Shown one piece after another: positions 1-5,911 of a stretch of DNA of 6,536 bases. The notes beneath the pieces were generated by a model, which worked only from the letters and a program-made list of their open reading frames with translations, was not told the DNA's origin and ran no database searches. Within the stretch, counting starts at the first letter, position 1, and each line of letters begins with the position of its first letter. Position numbers and translations under genes: made by a program. The DNA lies in the NCBI GenBank assembly GCA_003444795.1, contig DLWR01000182.1:1-6536 (forward strand), given 5' to 3'. The DNA comes from Cryomorphaceae bacterium (GTDB taxonomy: Bacteria > Bacteroidota > Bacteroidia > Flavobacteriales > Schleiferiaceae).

Positions 1-31
1 ATTCCCATTCTGCAAAGGTAATTCAGGTCTG

Positions 32-39
32 TATCTTTG
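32..39 (+). promoter_or_regulatory. Candidate Bacteroidota -7 promoter box (TATCTTTG) for the def operon
   Basis: TATCTTTG matches the TAnnTTTG -7 consensus used by the primary sigma factor of Bacteroidota at every fixed position. It lies 15 bases before the def ATG at 55, which would put the transcription start near 44-47 and leave a leader of about 8-11 bases. A good -33 TTG is not visible; the nearest candidate is CTG at 10-12, 19 bases upstream of the box. The motif match is seen directly, while promoter activity is inferred. No Shine-Dalgarno sequence lies between the box and the ATG, as is usual in this phylum. Confidence 0.55.
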
Positions 40-54
40 CCCCAAAGAATCCCC

Positions 55-630
55 ATGGTCTACCCCATTGTTGCCTACGGCTCTCCAGTACTCAAGCGCG
101 TCGCCCAAGAGGTGGAAGTACCCTCTGCCGAATTGAGCACCTTTATTGACGATCTTTTCGAAACGATGTATGCTAGCAAAGGTGTAGGATTAGCGGCCCC
201 ACAAGTCGGCGTATCTCAGCGTGTTTTTGTGGTGGATGGCGCTCCATTCGCGGAAGATGCGGCAAGTCCCGAAGAAGCGGAGGTCTTGAAAACTTTTAAG
301 CGAGCCTTCATCAATCCAACGATTCTGGAGGAAAGTGGCAGTGATTGGGGCTTTGAGGAAGGCTGTTTGAGCATCCCCGATATTCACGAAACGGTACAGC
401 GCAAGCCGACGGTCGTCATCGAGAGCCAAACGGCCGATGGCGAGTGGATCGAAGAGACCTTCAGTGGTTTGCCAGCGCGCATCATCCAACACGAGTACGA
501 CCACATTGAAGGTGTGCTGTTTTTGGACCGACTGTCCCCCTTGAAGCGCCGCATGCTGCAAGGCAGATTGAAGGATATTGCCGGTGGCAAGGTCAGCGCA
601 TCGTACCGCATGAAATTTGACGTCAAATGA
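55..630 (+). CDS. def: Peptide deformylase
   Basis: This 191-residue cytoplasmic metalloenzyme removes the N-formyl group from the initiator methionine of nascent proteins at the ribosome exit. All three family motifs are intact: GVGLAAPQ at residues 43-50, EGCLS at 102-106 with metal ligand Cys104, and HEYDH at 146-150 with metal ligands His146 and His150 and catalytic Glu147. The acidic stretch at about residues 62-80, between motifs 1 and 2, resembles the insert seen in Bacteroidota homologues. I chose ATG 55, which gives the usual start MVYPIVAYG; an in-frame TTG at 37 would lie inside the promoter box and add six atypical residues. The stop shares ATGA (627-630) with the next gene, implying translational coupling. 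In related genomes ruvX often lies just upstream. Confidence 0.97.
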   Translation: MVYPIVAYGSPVLKRVAQEVEVPSAELSTFIDDLFETMYASKGVGLAAPQVGVSQRVFVVDGAPFAEDAASPEEAEVLKTFKRAFINPTILEESGSDWGFEEGCLSIPDIHETVQRKPTVVIESQTADGEWIEETFSGLPARIIQHEYDHIEGVLFLDRLSPLKRRMLQGRLKDIAGGKVSASYRMKFDVK

Positions 631-1163
631 AGCGCATTGTTCTTTGGCTTGCCTGTCTAGGGGCCTTAGTGGCCTGCTCCAATCCCCAAGAGGAAGCGGA
701 AGGGGTCATTGAGGCACTCTCTGAGGCCGCAGAATTGGGAGGTGAATCGGCAACGGACACCACCGGATGGCGGTTAAAACTGAATACTCTGCAAGAAGCC
801 GCTACGGTCGTGGATCAAGATTCACTCTGGGCACGCTACCAAATGGTGTCGGGCGATGTTCAGGCATCGGTACCCGGGGGCGCTCTTTATGCTATTCAGA
901 CCTACTTCCGTGTGGCAGACTCCTTGACGGACAGGCGAGAAGGGGCCCTGGCCTTGTTTTCGGCGGCTGTGACCTTTGAAGAAAAATTGAGGGACCGAGC
1001 CCGTGCCGTGCAAGTATTGAGCCTCCTAGTGGATCGCTACCCTGGAACGCAAATGGCGGAAACGGCTTTGGCCTACCGCGATGTATTAGTTTTTGAAACC
1101 AATGAATCACTTTTGGACAAAGTTCATCAGTGGCAAACCCAAGAATCCCCTCAAACTCCATGA
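627..1163 (+). CDS. Small TPR-like lipoprotein of unknown function
   Basis: The 178-residue product starts with a short signal peptide: K2-R3, a hydrophobic core, then the lipobox LVAC with Cys17 as the predicted lipidated residue. It is therefore probably anchored in an envelope membrane facing the periplasm. After an acidic linker (about 18-45) the rest looks helical. Residues about 86-153 contain alternating small and aromatic positions and an RYPGT turn at 138-142 that resemble degenerate tetratricopeptide repeats of the YbgF/CpoB or outer-membrane assembly type. No catalytic motif is visible. It overlaps def by ATGA at its start and the DUF5606 gene by ATGA at 1160-1163, so it is almost certainly co-translated with both. 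I do not recognise a specific family; a scaffolding or envelope role is an inference from the fold only. Confidence 0.85.
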   Translation: MKRIVLWLACLGALVACSNPQEEAEGVIEALSEAAELGGESATDTTGWRLKLNTLQEAATVVDQDSLWARYQMVSGDVQASVPGGALYAIQTYFRVADSLTDRREGALALFSAAVTFEEKLRDRARAVQVLSLLVDRYPGTQMAETALAYRDVLVFETNESLLDKVHQWQTQESPQTP

Positions 1164-1606
1164 AATCGATTAAAACCATTTTGGCGGTAGCCGGCCGTCA
1201 AGGCTTGTTCAACTTGGTCGCACAAACGCGCACCGGAATCATCATCGAGTCTCTTGACGACCAAAAGCGCTACACCGTTTCAGCCCAGCAGCAAGTGCAC
1301 GCCTTGGATGAAATCGCCATGTACACCTTGGAGGGCGAAAAGCCGCTGCGTGAATTGTACGAGGAGACGGGCAAAGCGCTGAAGGGGGCAAAAACGGTTT
1401 CTCATAAGGCGGATGCCGCGGAGATTTTGGAAGCGTTTCAAGCGCATGTCCCCAACTATGACGAGACCCGCGTGTACATCAGTGACATGAAGAAGTTTGT
1501 AAACTGGTACAACCTCTTGGTGGACTATGGTTTCTTTGCGGAGGAGCCCAAGCCCAAAAAAGCCACAGCTGCCAAAACGGAAGAGCCCGGAGAGGATGCC
1601 TAATCC
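1160..1606 (+). CDS. DUF5606 family protein
   Basis: The ORF has 147 codons and ends in TAA at 1601-1603. It encodes a cytoplasmic protein without signal peptide or membrane segment. The N-terminal part, about residues 1-60 with patterns such as GLFNLV and IIIESLDD, is recognisable as the DUF5606 domain and probably forms a small beta-barrel-like fold. Residues 61-125 look helical and contain the conserved-looking RVYISD and FVNWYNLL. Residues 128-147 are a Lys/Ala/Glu-rich, probably disordered tail. I chose ATG 1160 because it overlaps the upstream stop as ATGA and gives the usual MKSIKTIL-like start; an in-frame GTG at 1130 is possible but would add ten atypical residues. The family has no established function, but it recurs beside def and mazG in Bacteroidota, so a housekeeping role is inferred. 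Note that the true last base is 1603; the end given here includes three extra bases. Confidence 0.88.
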
Positions 1607-2375
1607 CCAAGACGCTCAGGCTGCCTTCCAGCGCTTGCTGGACATTATGGACGACTTGAGGGCCAAATGCCCTTGGGACCGCGAACAAGATGCCGCGTCC
1701 CTGCGGAAGCTCACGATCGAGGAGACCTACGAATTGGCCGATGCCATTGACGAAGGAAACTGGGCGGAGCTGAAAAAGGAGGTGGGCGACCTCTTCTTGC
1801 ACTTGGTGTTTTACAGCAAATTAGGCGAGGAGCGCGGTGATTTCGATGTCACGGATGTGCTGAATAGCGTTTGTGAAAAGCTGATTCGTCGCCATCCGCA
1901 TATCTACGGAGATGTGGATGCCACCGACAGCAAGACTGTCAAGGCAAATTGGGAAGCCATCAAACTCAGAGAGAAAGGAGCCGAGCGAAAGTCCGTTTTA
2001 CAAGGCGTTCCCAAGTCCCTTCCCGCCATGGTGAAAGCCTTCCGCATCCAAGAAAAGGTGCAGGGAGTCGGTTTTGATTGGCCGGATGAGGCGGGTGTTT
2101 GGGCCAAAGTTCAAGAAGAGCTCGCGGAAATGCGCGATGCTGCGACCCCCGATGACGAGGCAATGGAATTGGGGGATGTGCTCTTTGCGTTGGTCAACTA
2201 TGCCAAGCATCGGGGATTGGACCCAGAACAGGCGCTCGCACAATCAAATGCGAAGTTTGTTCGACGCTTTCAAGCCATGGAGGCGCTCGTGGAGGCCAGA
2301 GGTCAAGAAATAAGTGCCATGAAGTTGGAGGACTGGGACCAGTTATGGAACCAGGTCAAAGCAACGGAAGTTTGA
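1596..2375 (+). CDS. mazG: Nucleoside triphosphate pyrophosphohydrolase MazG
   Basis: MazG hydrolyses (d)NTPs to NMP and pyrophosphate, a house-cleaning activity against non-canonical nucleotides; in E. coli it also affects ppGpp levels. The 259-residue product is close to the E. coli length (263) and has the two-repeat architecture. In the N-terminal repeat, CPWD lies at 25-28, the metal-binding EETYE at 42-46 and EVGD at 62-65. RRHPHIYGD follows at 98-106. In the C-terminal repeat, EELAE lies at 174-178 and ELGD at 191-194, so both EExxE/ExxD metal sites are intact. I chose ATG 1596, which starts eight bases inside the DUF5606 gene and gives MPNPQDA before the domain. An in-frame ATG at 1527 would overlap that gene by 77 bases and add a non-homologous basic stretch. 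It ends block A and is followed by a hairpin. Confidence 0.97.
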   Translation: MPNPQDAQAAFQRLLDIMDDLRAKCPWDREQDAASLRKLTIEETYELADAIDEGNWAELKKEVGDLFLHLVFYSKLGEERGDFDVTDVLNSVCEKLIRRHPHIYGDVDATDSKTVKANWEAIKLREKGAERKSVLQGVPKSLPAMVKAFRIQEKVQGVGFDWPDEAGVWAKVQEELAEMRDAATPDDEAMELGDVLFALVNYAKHRGLDPEQALAQSNAKFVRRFQAMEALVEARGQEISAMKLEDWDQLWNQVKATEV

Positions 2376-2377
2376 TG

Positions 2378-2398
2378 ATTTCCTTACGCAAGGGAAAT
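2378..2398 (+). other. Inverted repeat (8-bp stem, 5-base loop) between mazG and sixA
   Basis: The arms ATTTCCTT (2378-2385) and AGGGAAAT (2391-2398) pair over eight positions, including one T-G wobble, around the loop ACGCA. It starts two bases after the mazG stop codon, in the only gap longer than 14 bases between genes in the window. No T-run follows the 3' arm, so it is not a classical intrinsic terminator. It could be a weak attenuator, an RNA-processing or 3'-end stabilising structure, or chance. The pairing is directly visible; the function is unknown. Confidence 0.4.
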
Positions 2399-2421
2399 GA
2401 TGCGGCTGTAGATTGGACGGC

Positions 2422-2916
2422 ATGAAAACAGTGTATTTGATTCGGCATGCAAAGTCTTCGTGGGAATATCCCCACTTGGAGGACCGCGAAAGACCATTAA
2501 AAGGCAGAGGGATTCGAGATGCGCATCTCATGGCCGCTTGGCTGGCTGAAGAGATTTACCCCGCCCCATTCATGGTTTCTAGCCCGGCGACACGGGCGCT
2601 GCACACCTCGATGATTTTCGCTCGAAATTTTGGGCAGTCTTTGGACAGTATTCTGACCGATGAGGCCTTGTACGAGGTGTCGGTCGAGGGCTTGCGCTCC
2701 TTTCTTCGTGGACTTCCCGACGCTGAAAACAATGTGATGGTGTTTGGCCATAATCCAAGCCACACCTTGTTTTTAAACCGTTGCGTAGACCAGCGTATTG
2801 ACAATGTGCCCACCGCGGGGGTAGCCTGCTTGCGCTTTGAGGTGAGCACTTGGGCGGACTTGGATTTTGATGCGGAATTGCTCTTCTTTGACTTCCCCAA
2901 GAATCACAAGAGTTAA
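2422..2916 (+). CDS. sixA: SixA-type histidine phosphatase
   Basis: This 164-residue cytoplasmic protein belongs to the histidine phosphatase (phosphoglycerate-mutase-like) superfamily, small SixA branch. The catalytic signature LIRHAKSS is at residues 6-13, with Arg8 and the nucleophile His9. SSPATRA at 53-59 supplies a second phosphate-binding Arg58, Glu81 or Glu85 is the likely acid, and FGHNPS at 108-113 provides His110. E. coli SixA removes phosphate from phosphohistidine on signalling or PTS proteins, but the substrate here is not known. ATG 2422 is the natural start, with the beta-strand KTVYLI directly ahead of the RHA motif; TTG 2413 is in frame but unneeded. It lies 14 bases before ppk1, so the two are almost certainly co-transcribed. 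A different small-phosphoester specificity cannot be excluded. Confidence 0.9.
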   Translation: MKTVYLIRHAKSSWEYPHLEDRERPLKGRGIRDAHLMAAWLAEEIYPAPFMVSSPATRALHTSMIFARNFGQSLDSILTDEALYEVSVEGLRSFLRGLPDAENNVMVFGHNPSHTLFLNRCVDQRIDNVPTAGVACLRFEVSTWADLDFDAELLFFDFPKNHKS

Positions 2917-2930
2917 CCGACCTTTACGGC

Positions 2931-5009
2931 ATGGTATCAGCCGCCCGCGAACAATTTACTAATCGAGATCTCAGTTGGCTTCACTTCAATGCCCGAGTGT
3001 TGCAGGAGGCCAAGGATGTTCGAAATCCGCTCATTGAACGCATCCGCTTCTTGGGTATCTTTTCCAACAACTTGGACGAGTTTTTCCGCGTTCGCTATGC
3101 GAGTATTCAGCGGTTGTCCAAATTGCCCAATCAAAAAAAGGTAAAGGAGCAACTAGGGGGTTGGAGCCCGGTAGACTTGCTCAATGCCATTCAAGAAGAG
3201 GTCTCCCAGCAAAATAAGGAAGTAGAAGTGATCTATGAGACGCTCATGGTGGAGTTGGAAAAGGAAGGTATTGCCCTTATTACAGAGGCGGAATTGACGA
3301 AAGGCCAGGAAGAATTCGTTCGAAAATACTATATCGAGAAAATTAGCCCCTCGGTCTTCACCATGATTCTACGGGAGGACTACCCCTTCCCAGAATTAAA
3401 CGATGGTTCCATTTATTTGGCGATCCAATTGCATACGGATGGCACAGCGGAACCTGTTCAATCCTTGATTGAAGTTCCCACCGATTTGCATGGCCGATTT
3501 GTGGTACTCCCCAAGTATGGGAAGAATTACCTCATGTATTTGGACGATGTATTGCGCTACAATTTGCGCTATGCCTACTTCATTTTTCCGGCTGATCGCA
3601 TTGATGCACATGCGTTTAAAATTGGACGTGACGCCGAATTGGATATGGACCACCACGACGTTTCTAAGACGATGGTGGATCGCGTAAGACGCGGTTTGGA
3701 GGATCGCTTGGCGGGTGATCCGGTCCGAATGGCTTATGATGATGGTATGGCTCCCGATTTTGTCGCCCAACTGGTGCGGAAAATTGGTTTGAAGGATACG
3801 GATGCCTTGAACCCAGGTGGCCGATACCACAACAAGCGCGACCTGATGCGTTTCCCCAACGTGGGTGGACCCCATTTGGAGCATCCCGAACGGACGCCGT
3901 TGATGCATCCTGATCTGGATTTGGAGCGTTCCTTGCTCCAGGTGATCCGACAGAAAGAGGTCTTGATCTACACGCCTTTTCATACGTTCTCCTATTTGAT
4001 TCGATTCTTGCGTGAAGCGGCTATGGATCCTCTGGTAGAGTCCATTTCTATTACGCTGTATCGCTTGGCGGCGCAGTCTCGGATTATTTCGGCGCTCATC
4101 AATGCCGCCAAGAATGGCAAGCGTGTGCACGTGGTGATTGAATTGCAAGCCCGCTTTGATGAGCAAAACAACATCCACTACCTGGAAAAGATGCGAAAGG
4201 AAGGCATACAAGTTCAGACGGGCGTGGAAGGGCTTAAGGTGCACAGTAAAATCATCTGTGTGGAGCGAAAGACGGAAAAAGGCCGCGAGCTTTTCTCCGT
4301 CATAGGAACGGGAAATTTCCATGAAGACACCGCGCGCGTGTACACGGATTACTACCTCTTTACTGCGGATAAGCGCATCACCAAAGAGGTCCAAAAAGTC
4401 TTCCAGTTTTTGGCAGAACCTTATCGGGTGCAGAAGTACAAACATTTATTGGTGAGCCCTCATTTTACACGGAATGGATTGATGAATAACATCGACCGAG
4501 AAATCGCCCATGCCCGTGCGGGCCGTCCAGCGGCAATCTGGATGAAGATCAACAGCCTTTCCAGTTATGACATGGGCCAAAAACTCTACGAAGCCAGTCG
4601 TGCTGGGGTGAAGGTGAAATTGATTGTCCGGGGTGTTTGCTGTGTGAAGCCGGGTATTGCAGGCTTGAGCGAAAATATTGAGGTGATTTCTGTCATCGAT
4701 CGCTACCTAGAGCATAACCGGGTCTACGCATTTTACAATGGAGGAAATTGGTCCATGTATGTGGCTTCCTTTGATTTGATGACCCGAAACCTAGACCTGC
4801 GCGTCGAGGTAGGAGCCCCTATTTACAGCCCCAGTATTCAGCAGGAAATTTTGGACCATTTAGCCCTCATTTGGAAGGACAACGTGAAAGCTCGAAGTCC
4901 AAAACCCGGTGAGCCCAATGCCTACCGCCACATTCCGGGACGCAAAATCCGAAGCCAAGAGGAACTCTACGCCTATGCGCAGAAGCAATTGAAATTTGGG
5001 GGAGCATGA
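2931..5009 (+). CDS. ppk1: Polyphosphate kinase 1
   Basis: PPK1 reversibly polymerises the gamma phosphate of ATP into inorganic polyphosphate through a histidine-phosphate intermediate. The 692 residues match the usual length (E. coli 688) and the four-domain layout: an N-terminal helical domain (about 7-110, with NRDLSWLHFN and NNLDEFF), a head domain (about 115-325), and two phospholipase-D-like C-terminal domains (about 330-505 and 506-692). Catalytic residues align with E. coli at a constant +3 offset from memory: Arg378 in LYRLA, His438 in KVHSK (autophosphorylated), Tyr471, Arg567 in VRGVCC and His595 in YLEHNR. One oddity is SFDLMTRN at 613-620, where many homologues have SADWMTRN. 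The start ATG 2931 follows the sixA stop by 14 bases, and the stop overlaps ppx as ATGA (5006-5009). The enzyme usually acts as a tetramer, often membrane-associated. Confidence 0.98.
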   Translation: MVSAAREQFTNRDLSWLHFNARVLQEAKDVRNPLIERIRFLGIFSNNLDEFFRVRYASIQRLSKLPNQKKVKEQLGGWSPVDLLNAIQEEVSQQNKEVEVIYETLMVELEKEGIALITEAELTKGQEEFVRKYYIEKISPSVFTMILREDYPFPELNDGSIYLAIQLHTDGTAEPVQSLIEVPTDLHGRFVVLPKYGKNYLMYLDDVLRYNLRYAYFIFPADRIDAHAFKIGRDAELDMDHHDVSKTMVDRVRRGLEDRLAGDPVRMAYDDGMAPDFVAQLVRKIGLKDTDALNPGGRYHNKRDLMRFPNVGGPHLEHPERTPLMHPDLDLERSLLQVIRQKEVLIYTPFHTFSYLIRFLREAAMDPLVESISITLYRLAAQSRIISALINAAKNGKRVHVVIELQARFDEQNNIHYLEKMRKEGIQVQTGVEGLKVHSKIICVERKTEKGRELFSVIGTGNFHEDTARVYTDYYLFTADKRITKEVQKVFQFLAEPYRVQKYKHLLVSPHFTRNGLMNNIDREIAHARAGRPAAIWMKINSLSSYDMGQKLYEASRAGVKVKLIVRGVCCVKPGIAGLSENIEVISVIDRYLEHNRVYAFYNGGNWSMYVASFDLMTRNLDLRVEVGAPIYSPSIQQEILDHLALIWKDNVKARSPKPGEPNAYRHIPGRKIRSQEELYAYAQKQLKFGGA

Positions 5010-5911
5010 AGATTGTTAAAATTGGAGCCATTGATATTGGCTCAAACTCCCTGCGTCTGCTCGTGAGCAACGTCATTCCCACGACAGAATACACCCACTA
5101 CAAGAAGGCGTCCATGACCCGATTGCCCGTGCGCTTGGGGGAAGACGTTTTCCGTACAGGAAAAATTTCCAAAGAAACCGGGGATCGATTAGTCGATTCC
5201 ATGCGCGCCTTTGCCGCTATCATGAAGGTCAACGGGGTGGAAGCCCATCGGGCCTGCGCCACGAGCGCCATGCGCGAAGCAAAAAATGCAGCTCGTTGGA
5301 TTCGGAAAGTCCGCAGGGCCACCGGGATTCAAATTGACGTCATTGACGGGGAAGAGGAGGCGCGCCTGATCTTTCACGCAAAGCTTTTTGATAAAATCCA
5401 GCCCGAAGAAGAAAACTTACTCTTCATTGACGTGGGGGGTGGTTCCACCGAACTCACCTTCTTCCATGAAGGCGCCTCACGCGAGTCGCGGTCTTTCCCG
5501 ATTGGTACGGTGCGTTCTTTGAACGCTGTAGATAGTCAGCGCGAATGGGCCACCATGGAAGCATGGGTAAAAGAGCACATAGCTAATTTGACAGGCTCAG
5601 TAGCATTGGTGGGTTCCGGGGGTAATATTAACAAGGCACATAAACTTTCTGGACGTCCCATAAGCGAGCCACTTTCAAGACAGTATTTGGATCGTTTGAG
5701 CAAGCAAATTGAAGATTTGAGCCCAGACGAGCGCGTCATGCAACTCGGATTGAATGTGGACCGAGCCGACGTGATTGTCCCCGCCTTGGCCGTCTATCGG
5801 AGAGTGTTGAAATGGACAGGCGCCACGTGGATTTATGTTCCTAAAATTGGGGTATCCGACGGTATGGTGCGCGATACCTACCACCAAAAGTTTAAATCTG
5901 CATTGGAATGA
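5006..5911 (+). CDS. ppx: Exopolyphosphatase, short Ppx/GppA form
   Basis: This 301-residue protein of the ASKHA (actin/Hsp70-like) fold releases phosphate from the ends of polyphosphate; relatives (GppA) convert pppGpp to ppGpp. Visible motifs are GAIDIGSNSLRLLV at 7-20 (phosphate-1 loop), the catalytic-glutamate region GEEEARLIF at 115-123, DVGGGSTEL at 142-150 (phosphate-2 loop), VGSGGN at 202-207 and RADVIVPALAV at 253-263 (nucleotide/adenosine-like motif), ending in GVSDGMVRD at 282-290. It contains only the two ASKHA lobes. The C-terminal HD-like helical domain that makes E. coli Ppx and GppA about 500 residues is absent, with a natural stop rather than a frameshift; short forms are common in this phylum. 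It is coupled to ppk1 upstream and the lipoprotein gene downstream by ATGA overlaps. A pppGpp phosphatase role remains possible. Confidence 0.95.
   Translation: MKIVKIGAIDIGSNSLRLLVSNVIPTTEYTHYKKASMTRLPVRLGEDVFRTGKISKETGDRLVDSMRAFAAIMKVNGVEAHRACATSAMREAKNAARWIRKVRRATGIQIDVIDGEEEARLIFHAKLFDKIQPEEENLLFIDVGGGSTELTFFHEGASRESRSFPIGTVRSLNAVDSQREWATMEAWVKEHIANLTGSVALVGSGGNINKAHKLSGRPISEPLSRQYLDRLSKQIEDLSPDERVMQLGLNVDRADVIVPALAVYRRVLKWTGATWIYVPKIGVSDGMVRDTYHQKFKSALE

Noticed and set aside
1..21. Possible 3' end of an upstream gene, perhaps ruvX (frame 1 reads IPILQR then TAA)
   Set aside because: Six residues cannot identify a gene. The idea rests only on the frequent ruvX-def order in relatives and on a faint likeness to RuvX C-termini.
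37..54. TTG at 37 as the def start
   Set aside because: The TTG lies inside the TATCTTTG promoter box, and the added residues do not resemble deformylase N-termini; ATG 55 fits the family.
1130..1159. GTG at 1130 as start of the DUF5606 gene
   Set aside because: It adds ten residues unlike the family and a 34-base overlap; ATG 1160 gives the usual start and an ATGA overlap like other junctions.
1527..1595. ATG at 1527 as mazG start
   Set aside because: The extension is a basic, Pro/Lys-rich out-of-frame reading of the DUF5606 tail, and MazG homology begins only after ATG 1596.
1604..1606. Last three bases of the listed DUF5606 feature
   Set aside because: The TAA stop is at 1601-1603, so the coding region proper ends at 1603; bases 1604-1606 belong only to mazG.
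2409..2416. TAGATTGG as a second -7 promoter box ahead of sixA
   Set aside because: It mismatches TAnnTTTG at one fixed position, has no TTG at the expected upstream spacing, and would leave sixA without a leader; too weak to list as a promoter.
3396..4445. 349-codon open frame on the minus strand inside ppk1
   Set aside because: It is antisense to the well-conserved catalytic core of PPK1, has no recognisable domain, and is explained by codon bias of the real gene on the opposite strand.
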